DNA of 64,000 nt from Pseudomonadota bacterium (lineage in GTDB: Bacteria; Myxococcota_A; UBA9160; SZUA-336), in the NCBI GenBank assembly GCA_003247575.1, contig QJZC01000066.1:17709-81708 (forward strand). Direction: 5' to 3'. Below, in pieces: positions 8,516-17,589 of this stretch (positions are counted from its first letter, which is position 1; every line of letters begins with the position of its first letter). The translations under genes were made by a program, and so were the position numbers. The notes under the pieces were generated by a model. It was not told the origin of the DNA. It searched no databases and was given only the letters and a program-made list of their open reading frames with translations.

Positions 8516-9972
8516 GCGAAATCCGACGGGAGCTGGCGCTCCTCATCCAAGCAGGCTGGCGCGTGATCGCACTCGAGACCTTCGAGGAGGCGCGCGCAAC
8601 GCGCCTGTTGGAGCAGATCGCCAAGAGTCAGGAGAAGCGCTTCGTGTCGTGGTCGTTGGCGGGCGGCCTGGGGGCCAGCGGTCAGGGAGCGGGCTCGCTC
8701 GACGACGGGCTGCGCAGCATCGCCGCCGTCTCCGAGCCTGCGGTGCTGGCGCTGCTCGACACCCCGTCCGCGCTGCAAGACCCGATCGCCGTGCGCCGCC
8801 TACGCGACCTGCTCCCTCTGCTGAGCGAGCGCTCGCAGGTAATCGTCCTGATCGGTCCCTTGGCCCATGTCCCTCTCGAGCTGCAACGGGAGGTTGCGAT
8901 CGTCGACCTTCCGCTACCGCGCCGCGAGGAGCTCGAGGCCCTGTTTCGGCGTCAGCTCGAGGGCGCCGACGAGGCCGGGATTCAGCAGGCCGTGGCTTCC
9001 ACCCTGGGCCTCACCGCCGCCGAAGCGACGCGCGTGTTCCGCAAGGCTTGCCTCAGCAGCGGCGGCCTGAACGACGGAGCCATCGACCACATGATCCGCG
9101 AGAAACGCCAGGCGCTGCGTCGTACGCCCGGCCTCGAGTTCTGCGAGTCGGCGCCCGAGATCCGCGAGGTGGGCGGGCTCGGTGAGCTCAAGCGCTGGCT
9201 GCGGGAGCGGCGCCGAGCCTTCAGCAGCGAAGCGCGCGACTTCGGTCTACCCAACCCGCGCGGCTTGTTGCTGCTCGGCGTCCAGGGCTGCGGCAAATCC
9301 CTCTGCGCGAAAGCGATCGCGCGCGAGTGGCAGTTCCCCCTCCTCCGTCTCGACCTCGCCGAAGCCTTCGGCCATCCCGAGCTCAGCCCCGAAGCCATGG
9401 TGCGCGGAGCCACCGCGGTGGCCGAGTCGCTGGCTCCGGCGATCCTCTGGATCGACGAGATCGAGAAGGGCTTCTCCACGGCGTCTGGAGAGGCTGCGAG
9501 CGGGCGCGTCTTCGGCTCCTTCCTGACGTGGCTGTCCGAGAAGCAAGCGCCGGTCTTCGTAGTCGCGACGGCCAACGACATCCAGGCCCTGCCACCGGAG
9601 CTGCTGCGTCGCGGCCGCTTCGACGATCTCTTCTTCGTAGACCTCCCGAACGTGGCCGAGCGGCAAGAGATCTTCGCGATCCACCTCGAGAAGCGGGGCC
9701 GCGATCCGTTGCAGTTCCCGCTCGAGGAGCTCGCCAACGAGTCGGAGCGTCTGTCGGGGGCGGAGATCGAGCAGGTCGTCCATGCCGCCCTCTACCATGC
9801 ATTCGCCGAAGGGCGGGAACTCGGCGAGAACGACCTGATCGACGCGATCACGGAGACCGTTCCCCTGTACGAGACGTACGAGAAGCGCATCAAGGAGCTA
9901 CGCGACTGGGCGCGCACGCGCGCGCGCCCAGCGACCCTGGACACCAAGCTCGTCAGCTACTTCGGCGCCTAG
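8512..9972 (+). CDS. Ycf46-like AAA ATPase
   Basis: The 486-residue protein matches the layout of the chloroplast/cyanobacterial Ycf46 family: an N-terminal degenerate ATPase-like half (1-200, starting with LIQAGWRVIALETFEEARA) and a C-terminal AAA module. The module has Walker A GVQGCGKS at 256-263, Walker B ILWIDEIE at 311-318, a sensor Asn in ATAND near 355, and an arginine-finger region RRGRFD at 366-371. It is distinct from FtsH because no transmembrane or HExxH protease part is present. The GTG start overlaps the stop of the secretion ATPase (GTGA), so the two are translationally coupled. A role as remodelling or regulatory factor for the pilus/secretion ATPase is inference. Confidence 0.9.
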   Translation: MSEIRRELALLIQAGWRVIALETFEEARATRLLEQIAKSQEKRFVSWSLAGGLGASGQGAGSLDDGLRSIAAVSEPAVLALLDTPSALQDPIAVRRLRDLLPLLSERSQVIVLIGPLAHVPLELQREVAIVDLPLPRREELEALFRRQLEGADEAGIQQAVASTLGLTAAEATRVFRKACLSSGGLNDGAIDHMIREKRQALRRTPGLEFCESAPEIREVGGLGELKRWLRERRRAFSSEARDFGLPNPRGLLLLGVQGCGKSLCAKAIAREWQFPLLRLDLAEAFGHPELSPEAMVRGATAVAESLAPAILWIDEIEKGFSTASGEAASGRVFGSFLTWLSEKQAPVFVVATANDIQALPPELLRRGRFDDLFFVDLPNVAERQEIFAIHLEKRGRDPLQFPLEELANESERLSGAEIEQVVHAALYHAFAEGRELGENDLIDAITETVPLYETYEKRIKELRDWARTRARPATLDTKLVSYFGA

Positions 9973-10008
9973 TGTCCCGAGTCAGAAGTTCCGACCCGGG
10001 ACACTAGG
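9968..10008. terminator. Hairpin with 12-bp perfect arms overlapping a stop codon
   Basis: CCTAGTGTCCCG (9968-9979) pairs exactly with CGGGACACTAGG (9997-10008) across a 17-base loop. The left arm includes the TAG stop of the AAA ATPase gene. There is no T-run after it, so it is either a non-canonical terminator, an mRNA-end stabiliser, or one copy of a dispersed palindrome. Confidence 0.6.
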
Positions 10009-10114
10009 AGGACATCGCGTTCGCGCGTCTGCGAGCGCCTCACGTGGCCGACTCGGTCCCTGCGCCCGCTCCAGGGCTGCCGAACGCGCGCTCAGGCGTT
10101 AGGCTCACTGCTCC

Positions 10115-10834
10115 ATGCGATTCATCAGTACGACTCTCGAGCAGCGGAAAAGGCAGAGATTTCTGAGTTCGACCCGGATGCGTGCAACGCTCGCTCGCGC
10201 CACGAGCGGGGACGGGCGCGACGACGGCGCGACTCCGAGCGGTGTCGCGCGCTGCACGGCGGCAGCTCTACTGGGCATCGCCTTGCTCAGCCAACCGGGC
10301 TGCCTGTACGACCGCCTGACCACGAACACCTCGCGCTCGGCGACCGAGCAGCTGCTGGTCGGGGATTCGATTCGCAAGGCCGTCGGGCAGCTGCGCATCC
10401 CTGACGTCAAGGGACGCGCCCTCGCCGTCGAGATCCGAGCGATCCCGAGCGCCGATACCGAGTACCTGAAGAGCGTGCTGGAGGTGCGCCTGGGTGAGGC
10501 GGGCGCCCGCATCGTGGCCCCCGAAGCCGCCGAGTTCAAGATGGTGGCGCTGGTCGGGGGAATCGGGACGGTGGCGCGCGATGCCGCGTTCGGGCTCCCG
10601 TCCCTTCCCATCCCGTCGATCGGTGCCACACCCGCGATCCCGTTCGTCTCTGCGTCGCGGCAGCGCGCCTGGACACAGGCTCAGCTGTTCACCTGGGACA
10701 TGGACGGAGCCCTGGTGCATCAGAGCGATCCGGTCCTACAGCGTTCTCGCTTCGACATCACGAGCGTCTTGTTCGTGGAAATTCGACGCAACGACGTGTA
10801 TCCGAACGAGGATGGCTCACTCGCCGTAGAGTGA
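10115..10834 (+). CDS. Probable outer-membrane lipoprotein of unknown function
   Basis: The 239-residue product has a charged N-terminus, a hydrophobic stretch (AALLGIALLSQ) and a lipobox-like LSQPGC at about residues 58-63, so it is probably lipidated and exported. An internal ATG at 10178 would give a more usual signal peptide length. The mature part starts with TTNTSRSATEQLLVGDSIRKAV, reminiscent of a conserved lipoprotein family whose members carry a TSRSATEQLL-like motif; no function is known to me. The last third (LFTWDMDGALVHQSDPVLQRS) looks like a beta-rich domain. It stands alone between the AAA ATPase and a secreted hydrolase. Confidence 0.75.
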   Translation: MRFISTTLEQRKRQRFLSSTRMRATLARATSGDGRDDGATPSGVARCTAAALLGIALLSQPGCLYDRLTTNTSRSATEQLLVGDSIRKAVGQLRIPDVKGRALAVEIRAIPSADTEYLKSVLEVRLGEAGARIVAPEAAEFKMVALVGGIGTVARDAAFGLPSLPIPSIGATPAIPFVSASRQRAWTQAQLFTWDMDGALVHQSDPVLQRSRFDITSVLFVEIRRNDVYPNEDGSLAVE

Positions 10835-10940
10835 GTCAGGCTCGCGGCCTGTCGCATGCTGCCGATCTGAGTGCAGAGCTGCGCACCTTCGCGCCCTGCT
10901 GCGCTCATCTCCAGGGAGTGGGCATCCGATACAGCGAAGG

Positions 10941-11918
10941 ATGTCCCCCTATGCATCAGCCGCATTCCTTCGCATTGGTCTGCTCCTAGCCGCACTGACC
11001 CTGCTGCCAGGGGCTGCCACGTTACGACTCAACGGACAGCTGCTCGGGGCGACCGCGTTGCGCTTCGACTCGCGCGAGATCCAAGAGCTCGAGAACGTCG
11101 AGCCGGACACACGTGAGATCCTCGCCGCCGTGCAGTTCCAGGCGATCTCGTACGCAAGCGACGGAATGCAGATCGACGGATTCATGGCCCGACCTCGGTC
11201 TGGGTCGGGGCTCCCGTGCGTCATCTACAACCGGGGCGGAAACCGAGATTTCGGCGCCCTGAGCGACATGCAGGCCGTGCTGGAGCTCGGACCGATCGCT
11301 CGCGCTGGCTATGTCGTCGTAGCCAGTCAGTACCGCGGGAACAGCGGAGCTCCCGGCCAGGACGAGTTCGGCGGCTCAGATGTCAACGATGTACTCAACC
11401 TGATCCCGCTGCTCGACTCACTCCCCGATGCGGACTCGAGCCGCATCGGCATGGTCGGCTGGAGTCGCGGCGGCATGATGACGTACCTGGCGCTCACTCG
11501 CACCGAGCGCATTGCAGCAGCGGTCGTCGGCGCCGGCGAAGCCAACCTGCTGGCAGCCGCACAGCGCCGACCGGAGCTGGAGCGAGTCTTCCGCGAGCTC
11601 ATCCCGAACTACGACACCGATCGGCGCGCGCAGCTCCGAGCCCGGTCGGCCATCCACTGGCCGGAGCGCCTCCACAAGCAGACGCCGATTCTCGTGATGC
11701 ACGGGGGAGCCGACTGGCGCGTAGACCCGATGCAGGCGCTCGAGTTGGCGCAAAAGCTCTACGAGACGCAGCACCCCTTTCGCCTCGTCTTCTTCGAAGG
11801 AGGCGACCACGGCCTCACCGAGTACCGGACCGAAGTCCAGGGCCTGGTCTCGGGCTGGCTCGACCGCTACGTACGCCACAGCACCCCGTGGCCAAGCCTC
11901 GAGCCCCACGGGAACTGA
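10941..11918 (+). CDS. Secreted alpha/beta hydrolase (prolyl-oligopeptidase S9-like)
   Basis: The 325-residue protein starts with a signal peptide (hydrophobic LRIGLLLAALTLLPGAA, 10-26) and carries a dienelactone hydrolase/S9 peptidase-like domain. The nucleophile elbow GWSRGG is at 173-178 (Ser175), the probable acid is Asp262 in ADWRVDP, and the His is in GGDHGL (His290). The oxyanion region IYNRGGNRDFG is near 95-105. It should hydrolyse an ester or peptide bond in the periplasm; the substrate is unknown. It faces the pectate-lyase-like gene, with two small hairpins between their ends. Confidence 0.88.
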   Translation: MSPYASAAFLRIGLLLAALTLLPGAATLRLNGQLLGATALRFDSREIQELENVEPDTREILAAVQFQAISYASDGMQIDGFMARPRSGSGLPCVIYNRGGNRDFGALSDMQAVLELGPIARAGYVVVASQYRGNSGAPGQDEFGGSDVNDVLNLIPLLDSLPDADSSRIGMVGWSRGGMMTYLALTRTERIAAAVVGAGEANLLAAAQRRPELERVFRELIPNYDTDRRAQLRARSAIHWPERLHKQTPILVMHGGADWRVDPMQALELAQKLYETQHPFRLVFFEGGDHGLTEYRTEVQGLVSGWLDRYVRHSTPWPSLEPHGN

Positions 11919-11951
11919 GCCCGAGCTCTGCTGCCTTGTCCAAGCGTATGA

Positions 11952-12017
11952 CCGGGCAGCGCCCGGACTGTCGCACCATGGCGCCCCGGGGACCGCAAGG
12001 CCCGCTCGGCTGCGGGC
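11952..12017. terminator. Two small GC hairpins between convergent genes
   Basis: CCGGGC/GCCCGG (11952-11957 and 11961-11966, three-base loop) and GCCCGC/GCGGGC (12000-12005 and 12012-12017, six-base loop) sit in the 105-bp gap between the hydrolase and pectate-lyase-like gene ends. They lack T-runs. They may help terminate both transcripts. Confidence 0.35.
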
Positions 12018-12023
12018 AGCACA

Positions 12024-13892
12024 CTACTGGCAGCTGCGACGGCTGTCGCGGATGACCTCGGTGTTGCTGCGCGCGAGCGGGGAGTTGAACGGAATCTCGC
12101 CGACATTGCCTGCGGTTGCGTTCGTGTAGTCGACCAGGTCCTGCCCGTCGGGAAGGCGCTGCGCCAGGATGATGGCCTGCGACTGCGGAGAGTAGTCCCG
12201 TAGCAGATCGCGCACGCTCCCCGAAGAGGGCGAGAAGCGGCGCCTCGCGTTCGGATCGAGGACGCAGCTGCGCGTCGCGAATGAGACCGATACGCCGGAG
12301 CTGGCGAAGTTTCCCCGATCGATGTCGGTGATAAGGTCCCCAGCCAGCTCGTCGAGTGAGGCATCGACGCTCGACTTCTCCATGAAGTCCCGGTTGACCA
12401 GGAAGGTGTTGTCCTCGAAGAGCACACTCGCCCCGACACGCACGCTCAGAAGGTTCTTCCGGTAGTTCATGAAGAAGTTGTTGAACAGATGGGAGGTGCC
12501 TCGGCGGATGAGCGGAACGCGTCGGCCCGTGTTCCCGAACAGTTCGAACCGCTCGTCGCGAGTGACGAACGCGTTGTTGTGAATCGTCGTGGTGATGTTC
12601 TCGTTCACGGTGCGACTGTCGTTGGAGCCGTGCAGCGATGCCCGCTCGACGTCCACGACTCGATTGAACGAGATGGTGATGTTCCGGGCGCCTCGCTTCA
12701 CGTCGAACGCCGAGTCGCCGGTCAGATCGAAGCTGTTCTTGTGGATCCAGATGTTGCTCGACTCTGCGGTCGAGCGAATCATGTCTGGATCCAGCTCGTG
12801 ATCCTCCACCTTGCCCGCGCCACGGAAGTCCAGGTGGGTGAGAATGACGTTGTCCGCGGAACCCGAAGGCTCATCGCCGATCGCAAATCCGCTGAACAGG
12901 AAGAATCCGCGACTGAAGCGACCGTCCACGGTCTTGTTGGAACCGATCTCGATGTTGCTGATCGGAAGATCGCCGTTGTTCAGCCGTCGATTGAAGAACT
13001 CGTTGACGCACGCCCCGGAAGAGATGTTCCGATTCGAACAGAAGCGTCGGAAGTCACGGCATTCATCCGCACTCGCACCGAGCACCCTCAACACATCGGG
13101 ATTGCTGCACTGTGTGCGGTAGAGTCCGATCTCGACCTCGCGGGCGAAGTCGCGCTTGTCGAACACGATCCAGTTCGGGGAATCGCCGCTCACCGCATCC
13201 GCGATCTGTTGCTCGACCGAGCGCGCATCCCGCGTCGAGATGATCGTGAGCTTGCTTCCGCCGCGCGGATCGAATCCGCCCCGCGCGTTCTCCCCATATC
13301 CGACAGCTCGTCCCAACGTGGCGGACAGACACTGGACGATCTCCTGATCCGTGCGCAGGCTCGTATCGCGCCAGTTGACGCTTGGATCGACCGCGAGCGC
13401 AATGCAGTCGCGGCTCAGGTTGCCCACCGAGACGGGCGGCGCAAGGCGCACCGGCGGCTGCATCTGCGCAGGATCAGGCTGGGGCGCGGGAGCGGGGTTC
13501 GCACGCGGCGGTGCCAGCTGGGGAGGTGCAGCTGGAGGTGCCGGCTGGGGTGCTGGGGGACTGACCGGAGCCGCCGGCTGGCGTTCGGGCGCCCTGCCAC
13601 CTGCGTTCCCGTTCTTCGGGATCGAGCACTCCTTGACCGACTTCTTGGGAACGGGATCCGACCCGAAAGTCGCCGCGGTGCACGTGAAGGTTCCGTCGAG
13701 TCTTCGGAAGACGAACTTGCCACTCGCGCCGAACGCCACGTCGGTCGGCCCATCGACTCGACAAGTCTCAGGATTTCTGCAGATCGTCTTGAACCCGCTC
13801 GGCCGATTCGAAGCTGCTTCCGAGTCCAGCGGAACTCCCAACAAAACAGCACAAACAATCAACTGCGGCACGAATGAAAGTTGGCGACGCAT
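12024..13892 (-). CDS. Secreted pectate-lyase-like (PL1) beta-helix protein
   Basis: The 622-residue protein has a signal peptide (about 1-26), then a small cysteine-containing domain (ICRNPETC to VKEC, about 37-90), a Pro/Ala/Gln-rich linker (about 100-155) and a parallel beta-helix domain. The helix domain carries PL1 pectate lyase features: VGYGENARGG, the strand-like NVILTHLDFRG, and IWIHKNSFDLTGDSAFDVKRGARNITISFNRV-type repeats that match the wIDH/DxxxDIxxGs pattern of the family. The Ca-binding Asp of classical PL1 enzymes is partly replaced, so lyase activity is likely but not certain. It would act on pectin or a similar polyuronate outside the cell. The neighbouring TonB receptor on the same strand could import products (inference). 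Confidence 0.85.
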   Translation of the reverse strand: MRRQLSFVPQLIVCAVLLGVPLDSEAASNRPSGFKTICRNPETCRVDGPTDVAFGASGKFVFRRLDGTFTCTAATFGSDPVPKKSVKECSIPKNGNAGGRAPERQPAAPVSPPAPQPAPPAAPPQLAPPRANPAPAPQPDPAQMQPPVRLAPPVSVGNLSRDCIALAVDPSVNWRDTSLRTDQEIVQCLSATLGRAVGYGENARGGFDPRGGSKLTIISTRDARSVEQQIADAVSGDSPNWIVFDKRDFAREVEIGLYRTQCSNPDVLRVLGASADECRDFRRFCSNRNISSGACVNEFFNRRLNNGDLPISNIEIGSNKTVDGRFSRGFFLFSGFAIGDEPSGSADNVILTHLDFRGAGKVEDHELDPDMIRSTAESSNIWIHKNSFDLTGDSAFDVKRGARNITISFNRVVDVERASLHGSNDSRTVNENITTTIHNNAFVTRDERFELFGNTGRRVPLIRRGTSHLFNNFFMNYRKNLLSVRVGASVLFEDNTFLVNRDFMEKSSVDASLDELAGDLITDIDRGNFASSGVSVSFATRSCVLDPNARRRFSPSSGSVRDLLRDYSPQSQAIILAQRLPDGQDLVDYTNATAGNVGEIPFNSPLARSNTEVIRDSRRSCQ

Positions 13893-14332
13893 TATCCAGA
13901 GATCCCCTCATCGACTTGTTACTCGTAGGCCGGACGAGGGATAGCATACCTGGAAGCCAATAGGGGCGTGTGTAATCGCAGGTCGACTAGGAATACTCTG
14001 CATGAGACTCCCCGCCGAAGGTCGCTCACGAAGTCCGAGGAAAGGGGGGTCGAATCAGCCGAAGCATGCCCTGCCAACGCCATGCGTGCTTCCAAGAGGA
14101 TCTTGCCGCGATCCAGGCACCAGCGCGACGATCCCGCACCATCCCCGAACTTACCCCTCGCCTTCCACGACCGGAGTCGATCCGAGCAGCATGCCACAGA
14201 GCCAAGGACCGACCTCTTCCCGCAGGATGAAGCGCACAACCAGGGCAGAGCCGCCGGAATGCCTGACGGAGCTCGGCCTTTGCAGGGCCTAGCCGCCCTC
14301 CATCATGCCCGGGGCCTCTCTGCCCGGCTCTC
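13893..14332. other. Intergenic stretch, no gene recognised
   Basis: These 440 bases lie between the TonB receptor end and the pectate-lyase-like start, both on the minus strand. Short open frames on both strands have no recognisable product or ribosome binding site. It presumably contains the lyase promoter; the A/T-richer part around 13920-13990 is the most likely place. Confidence 0.45.
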
Positions 14333-16390
14333 TCAGTATCTCCAGGTCATGGTCGCGAACACGCTGCGCGGAACCTGGGTAGCGAGGAAGAGCGTCTGGT
14401 TCCCGAGCTCCTCGTGCTCCTCGATCAGATTCTGGCCAACGAGGGCAAGCTCGATCTGATCGCTCACCTTCCAACCCAGGCGCAGGTCGAGCCGGAAGTA
14501 GGCGTCCACGTTGAGCGAGCTCAAAGGCCCTACATAGTACAGATTGGAGTCCGCCGTCAGACGGTCGGTCAGGTTCACGCGCGATCCGACGTGAAACTGG
14601 TGCTCTGGACTCTGACTGTCGTCGAACGTGCTCGTCACGACGGCGGGGTTCCCATCGATGTCGAACGCCAGATGGAGGTAGGTGTAGCTCAAGGACAACT
14701 GCCACCAATCCGTCGCACGGTACCGAAGCGAGGCTTCGAAGCCCTTGCTCTGGGCATCTTGATCGTTGTCGGTCGTGATCAGCTGTCGTAGACGATTCCC
14801 GCCCACCGCACACGCAATGACCGACGCGGCACCCGTAATGGGAGTTCCGTCCGTACAGAGCGTCGCCCCGACGTTGAGTGTCTGGACGTGGTCGTATCGA
14901 TGATAGAACGTCGCCAGATCGACCAGAGTCTGCTGCCCCAGCTTGAAGCGAAGCCCGAGTTCGTACGCGACCATGTCCTCGGTTCGAAGGTCGCCGTCAC
15001 CGAGGATCCGCACCTCGGTGGGGAGAGGTGCAGTCGGCGGCAGAACGCTCGAGAGAGTAGCGATCGCATCGTCCGAACCGCGGGCGGGCGTGCGCGCCGC
15101 TCGCGAGATTGCGCCCCAAAGGGTCACGTTCGGGGTCGGAACGTACGCGACTCGGATGTTGGGCTGATGTTCGAGCCCAGTGAAGTCATTCTTCTCGAGC
15201 TTGGTTCCCGTCGTGATGCGCAACTGGTCGTCGAGGAGCCGAACGTCCATCTGCGCAAACGTGCTCCACTGGTCGAACGTCCGACTCCGCGGGTCCACAG
15301 TGATCAGAGGTCGATTGCCGCTGTCGTCGCGATGAAGTCGATAATCTCCGCCCCACGTGATCCCCGTGGTGTCATTGAGCGAAAAGCGATGCTGAATCTC
15401 GGCGTCGAACGTGCCGCGCCGATAGGAGAACAGAGCCTCCTTTCGACTCGCGAAGTCGTAGTAGAGGGCAAGGGTTCCTTGTGAGTCGTCGCTGAAATCG
15501 TGCGTCAGGCGAGTGAGGAAGTTTCCTCCATAGAGATCTCCATCGCTCAGGAACTGCCGCGAGACCAACGTCGTCGGATCCGGCCCCTGCGAAATCGCGT
15601 ATGAGTTTCCAGAGTAGAGGTCACCCTGGAGAGTCACGCGATCGGCCTCACCGAGAGCGAGATCAGCCCGTACACCTCCTCGAATCTGCTCCGTACCGTC
15701 CTTCCCGGGAACAGTCCCATTGTCATCGAACTCATCCCGTTGTAGATACTTCGCGTAGGTTCGCCAGTGCCCCAAGCGGCCGACCTTTCCGCCATGGCGT
15801 ACCCCGGCGAAGGCTTGCTCCGAGATGCCACCACCCGCGGTTGCATACGTTCCGAGTGTCTGATCCGTTTTTTTGGTGACGATGTTGATGACGCCGTTGA
15901 CCGCGTTGGATCCCCAGAGAGTCCCCCCGGGGCCTCGGATGATCTCGATCCGATCGATGTCCTCGAGCAGGGTATCCTGCACGTCCCAGAACACTCCCGA
16001 GAAGAGCGGAGTATAGACACTACGGCCGTCGATCAGGACCAGCAGCTTCTCGGCGAAGATTCCGGCGAATCCGCGCGATCCAATCGCCCAGCGATTCCCT
16101 GACAACTGAGACACCTGAAGTCCCGGGACACCTCGCAGGGCGTCAGGCAGAGAGCGCGCTCCGGAACGTCGGATGTCTTCACCGGTTACGACATGCAGTG
16201 CCGCGGCCGCTTCGCCCGCTGCTTCCTCTCGCTTGGAGACCGAGGTCACCTTGAGAGCGAGAATATCCTCCAGATCCATGTCGAAGACGTCAGACTCCGC
16301 GTATGCATTGCTCGGGCGCACGAGAGCCGTCATCGCGAAGGTTGCCAGGCATCCGATGGCAATCCACCGTGGAGTCCGAGAGCGCTTCAT
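14333..16390 (-). CDS. TonB-dependent outer-membrane receptor
   Basis: The 685-residue protein has a signal peptide (1-31), then an LEDILALKVTSVSKREE segment (about 40-56) typical of vitamin B12/siderophore-type receptors. The plug domain follows (SLPDALRGVPGLQVSQLSGNRWAIGSRGFAG; LVLIDGRSVYTPLFSGVFWD; IEIIRGPGGTLWGSNAVNGVINIVTKK). The rest is a 22-strand barrel region ending in TMTWRY with the aromatic C-terminal residue needed for outer-membrane insertion. It would import a large nutrient using TonB energy. The ligand is not evident; no TonB/ExbBD genes are nearby. Adjacency to a secreted pectate-lyase-like gene suggests oligosaccharide uptake, but the plug family is more often for metals or cobalamin. 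Confidence 0.95.
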   Translation of the reverse strand: MKRSRTPRWIAIGCLATFAMTALVRPSNAYAESDVFDMDLEDILALKVTSVSKREEAAGEAAAALHVVTGEDIRRSGARSLPDALRGVPGLQVSQLSGNRWAIGSRGFAGIFAEKLLVLIDGRSVYTPLFSGVFWDVQDTLLEDIDRIEIIRGPGGTLWGSNAVNGVINIVTKKTDQTLGTYATAGGGISEQAFAGVRHGGKVGRLGHWRTYAKYLQRDEFDDNGTVPGKDGTEQIRGGVRADLALGEADRVTLQGDLYSGNSYAISQGPDPTTLVSRQFLSDGDLYGGNFLTRLTHDFSDDSQGTLALYYDFASRKEALFSYRRGTFDAEIQHRFSLNDTTGITWGGDYRLHRDDSGNRPLITVDPRSRTFDQWSTFAQMDVRLLDDQLRITTGTKLEKNDFTGLEHQPNIRVAYVPTPNVTLWGAISRAARTPARGSDDAIATLSSVLPPTAPLPTEVRILGDGDLRTEDMVAYELGLRFKLGQQTLVDLATFYHRYDHVQTLNVGATLCTDGTPITGAASVIACAVGGNRLRQLITTDNDQDAQSKGFEASLRYRATDWWQLSLSYTYLHLAFDIDGNPAVVTSTFDDSQSPEHQFHVGSRVNLTDRLTADSNLYYVGPLSSLNVDAYFRLDLRLGWKVSDQIELALVGQNLIEEHEELGNQTLFLATQVPRSVFATMTWRY

Positions 16391-16685
16391 GTATCCTCCG
16401 CACGTACCAGCTTCGTTGCGAGCTCCATGCGCTCTCTTCGGAAGCGGACAATGCGGACTGGAGATCCGTCGAGCCCTTGTCGCTCTTGCGAACGTAGCAG
16501 CACTTCTGTCTCAGACGACGAGCGCCGCGTTCGCACACGAGCGTCACCAGAGCAAGGTCGCGCGGTCTCAGGCTTGGCCGGAAACCGGCTTCCCCAGAAG
16601 GCTGAACGGAAGACCAAAGGAAGGAGATCACTGCAGACCACCATTACGCGCTGAGCAACGGCCTACACCCAGTAGTGAAACTCGC

Positions 16686-17384
16686 CTACCCCGCTTCGGG
16701 ATCCTGATCGGGATCGAGACCCACGAGATGATCCACACGCCCAAAGCCGTGCAGCTGCCAGATGAACCCATCCGCCGCAGGGGCCGTGCACAACCTCGTG
16801 ATTCCAGTCCAAGGGCTGGAGAAGCGCGACCACGCCCAGGGAACTGGCTCGACCCCGAGCAGATGCGAGACGATGACCGAGTTCGTACCGTTGTGGGCTA
16901 CGATCAAGATGCGCGCATCGCGCTTCTCCGGATGCCACACGCGGTAGCCCGAATTCTGGCGAATACGCATCCCATGCCCTTCGGAGAGCAGCGATTCCAC
17001 GCCGGCCGATACGCGCTCGTACATGTGCCGGAACGACTCGCCACCTGGCATCGGCTCCCACCATTGCTCGAGATCGCGCGCCCGCGTCCTGCGGAAATGA
17101 TCCTGCACCTCATCGGGCGTCCTTCCCTCTAGGGTGGGGAGCCGAAGCTCAGCCAGCCAGCTGAGCACCTGCGGATCTCGCCCGAGTCGCTCCGCAATCG
17201 GGGCAGCAGTCTCGCGCGCTCGTTCGAGCGGGCTCACATAGAACGCGTCGTAGTCTCCGACGAGGCGATTCGCAGCGGCGTCGGCCTGACGACGCCCCCA
17301 TGCGGTCAGCGCAGGATGGTCTACGGCGCGCCCCATGGGCTCCCAATCCGGTTGTGCGTGGCGAACCAGCACCAGCTCGATCAT
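16686..17384 (-). CDS. Histidine phosphatase family protein
   Basis: The 232-residue protein is a member of the phosphoglycerate-mutase-like histidine phosphatases. The catalytic His is in LVRHAQPDW near residue 8, the second basic cluster in YVSPLERARETAAPIAERLG, and the second His in IVAHNGTNSV. The ATG at 17384 has AAGGAGGT five bases upstream, so the much longer open frame to 17753 is not used. The substrate is unknown; this branch hydrolyses diverse phosphomonoesters. It is divergent from the mechanosensitive channel gene across a 205-bp gap that holds a 14-bp tandem repeat. Confidence 0.9.
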   Translation of the reverse strand: MIELVLVRHAQPDWEPMGRAVDHPALTAWGRRQADAAANRLVGDYDAFYVSPLERARETAAPIAERLGRDPQVLSWLAELRLPTLEGRTPDEVQDHFRRTRARDLEQWWEPMPGGESFRHMYERVSAGVESLLSEGHGMRIRQNSGYRVWHPEKRDARILIVAHNGTNSVIVSHLLGVEPVPWAWSRFSSPWTGITRLCTAPAADGFIWQLHGFGRVDHLVGLDPDQDPEAG

Positions 17385-17496
17385 GAAGACCTCCTTCTGC
17401 CCGCGCAGCGATCCGCCCGCACGGCGATTCTCGATCCGCTCGAACAAGGCTACGTCGCCCCGCGCAAGAAAATACGCAAGACTAGCCGGTGTCCCC

Positions 17497-17534
17497 ATCG
17501 CAGACCGCGGATCGCAGACCGCGGATCGCAGGCG
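17497..17534. repeat. 14-bp tandem repeat, about 2.6 copies
   Basis: ATCGCAGACCGCGG occurs twice in a row (17497-17510 and 17511-17524) followed by a partial copy ATCGCAGGCG. It lies in the divergent promoter region between the histidine phosphatase and MscS-type genes. Confidence 0.85.
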
Positions 17535-17589
17535 ACGAGGTGAGACAACGTGCTGAGCGCATGCAGCGAGAGCGGAACGAGAGCACACG

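Noticed and set aside
12489..13877. 462-residue plus-strand open frame opposite the pectate-lyase-like gene
   Set aside because: Sequence composition is that of a mirror frame, with no ribosome binding site or known domain; the minus-strand gene has clear family motifs.
17497..17534. Possible CRISPR-like array
   Set aside because: The repeats are directly adjacent 14-bp tandem units with no spacers.
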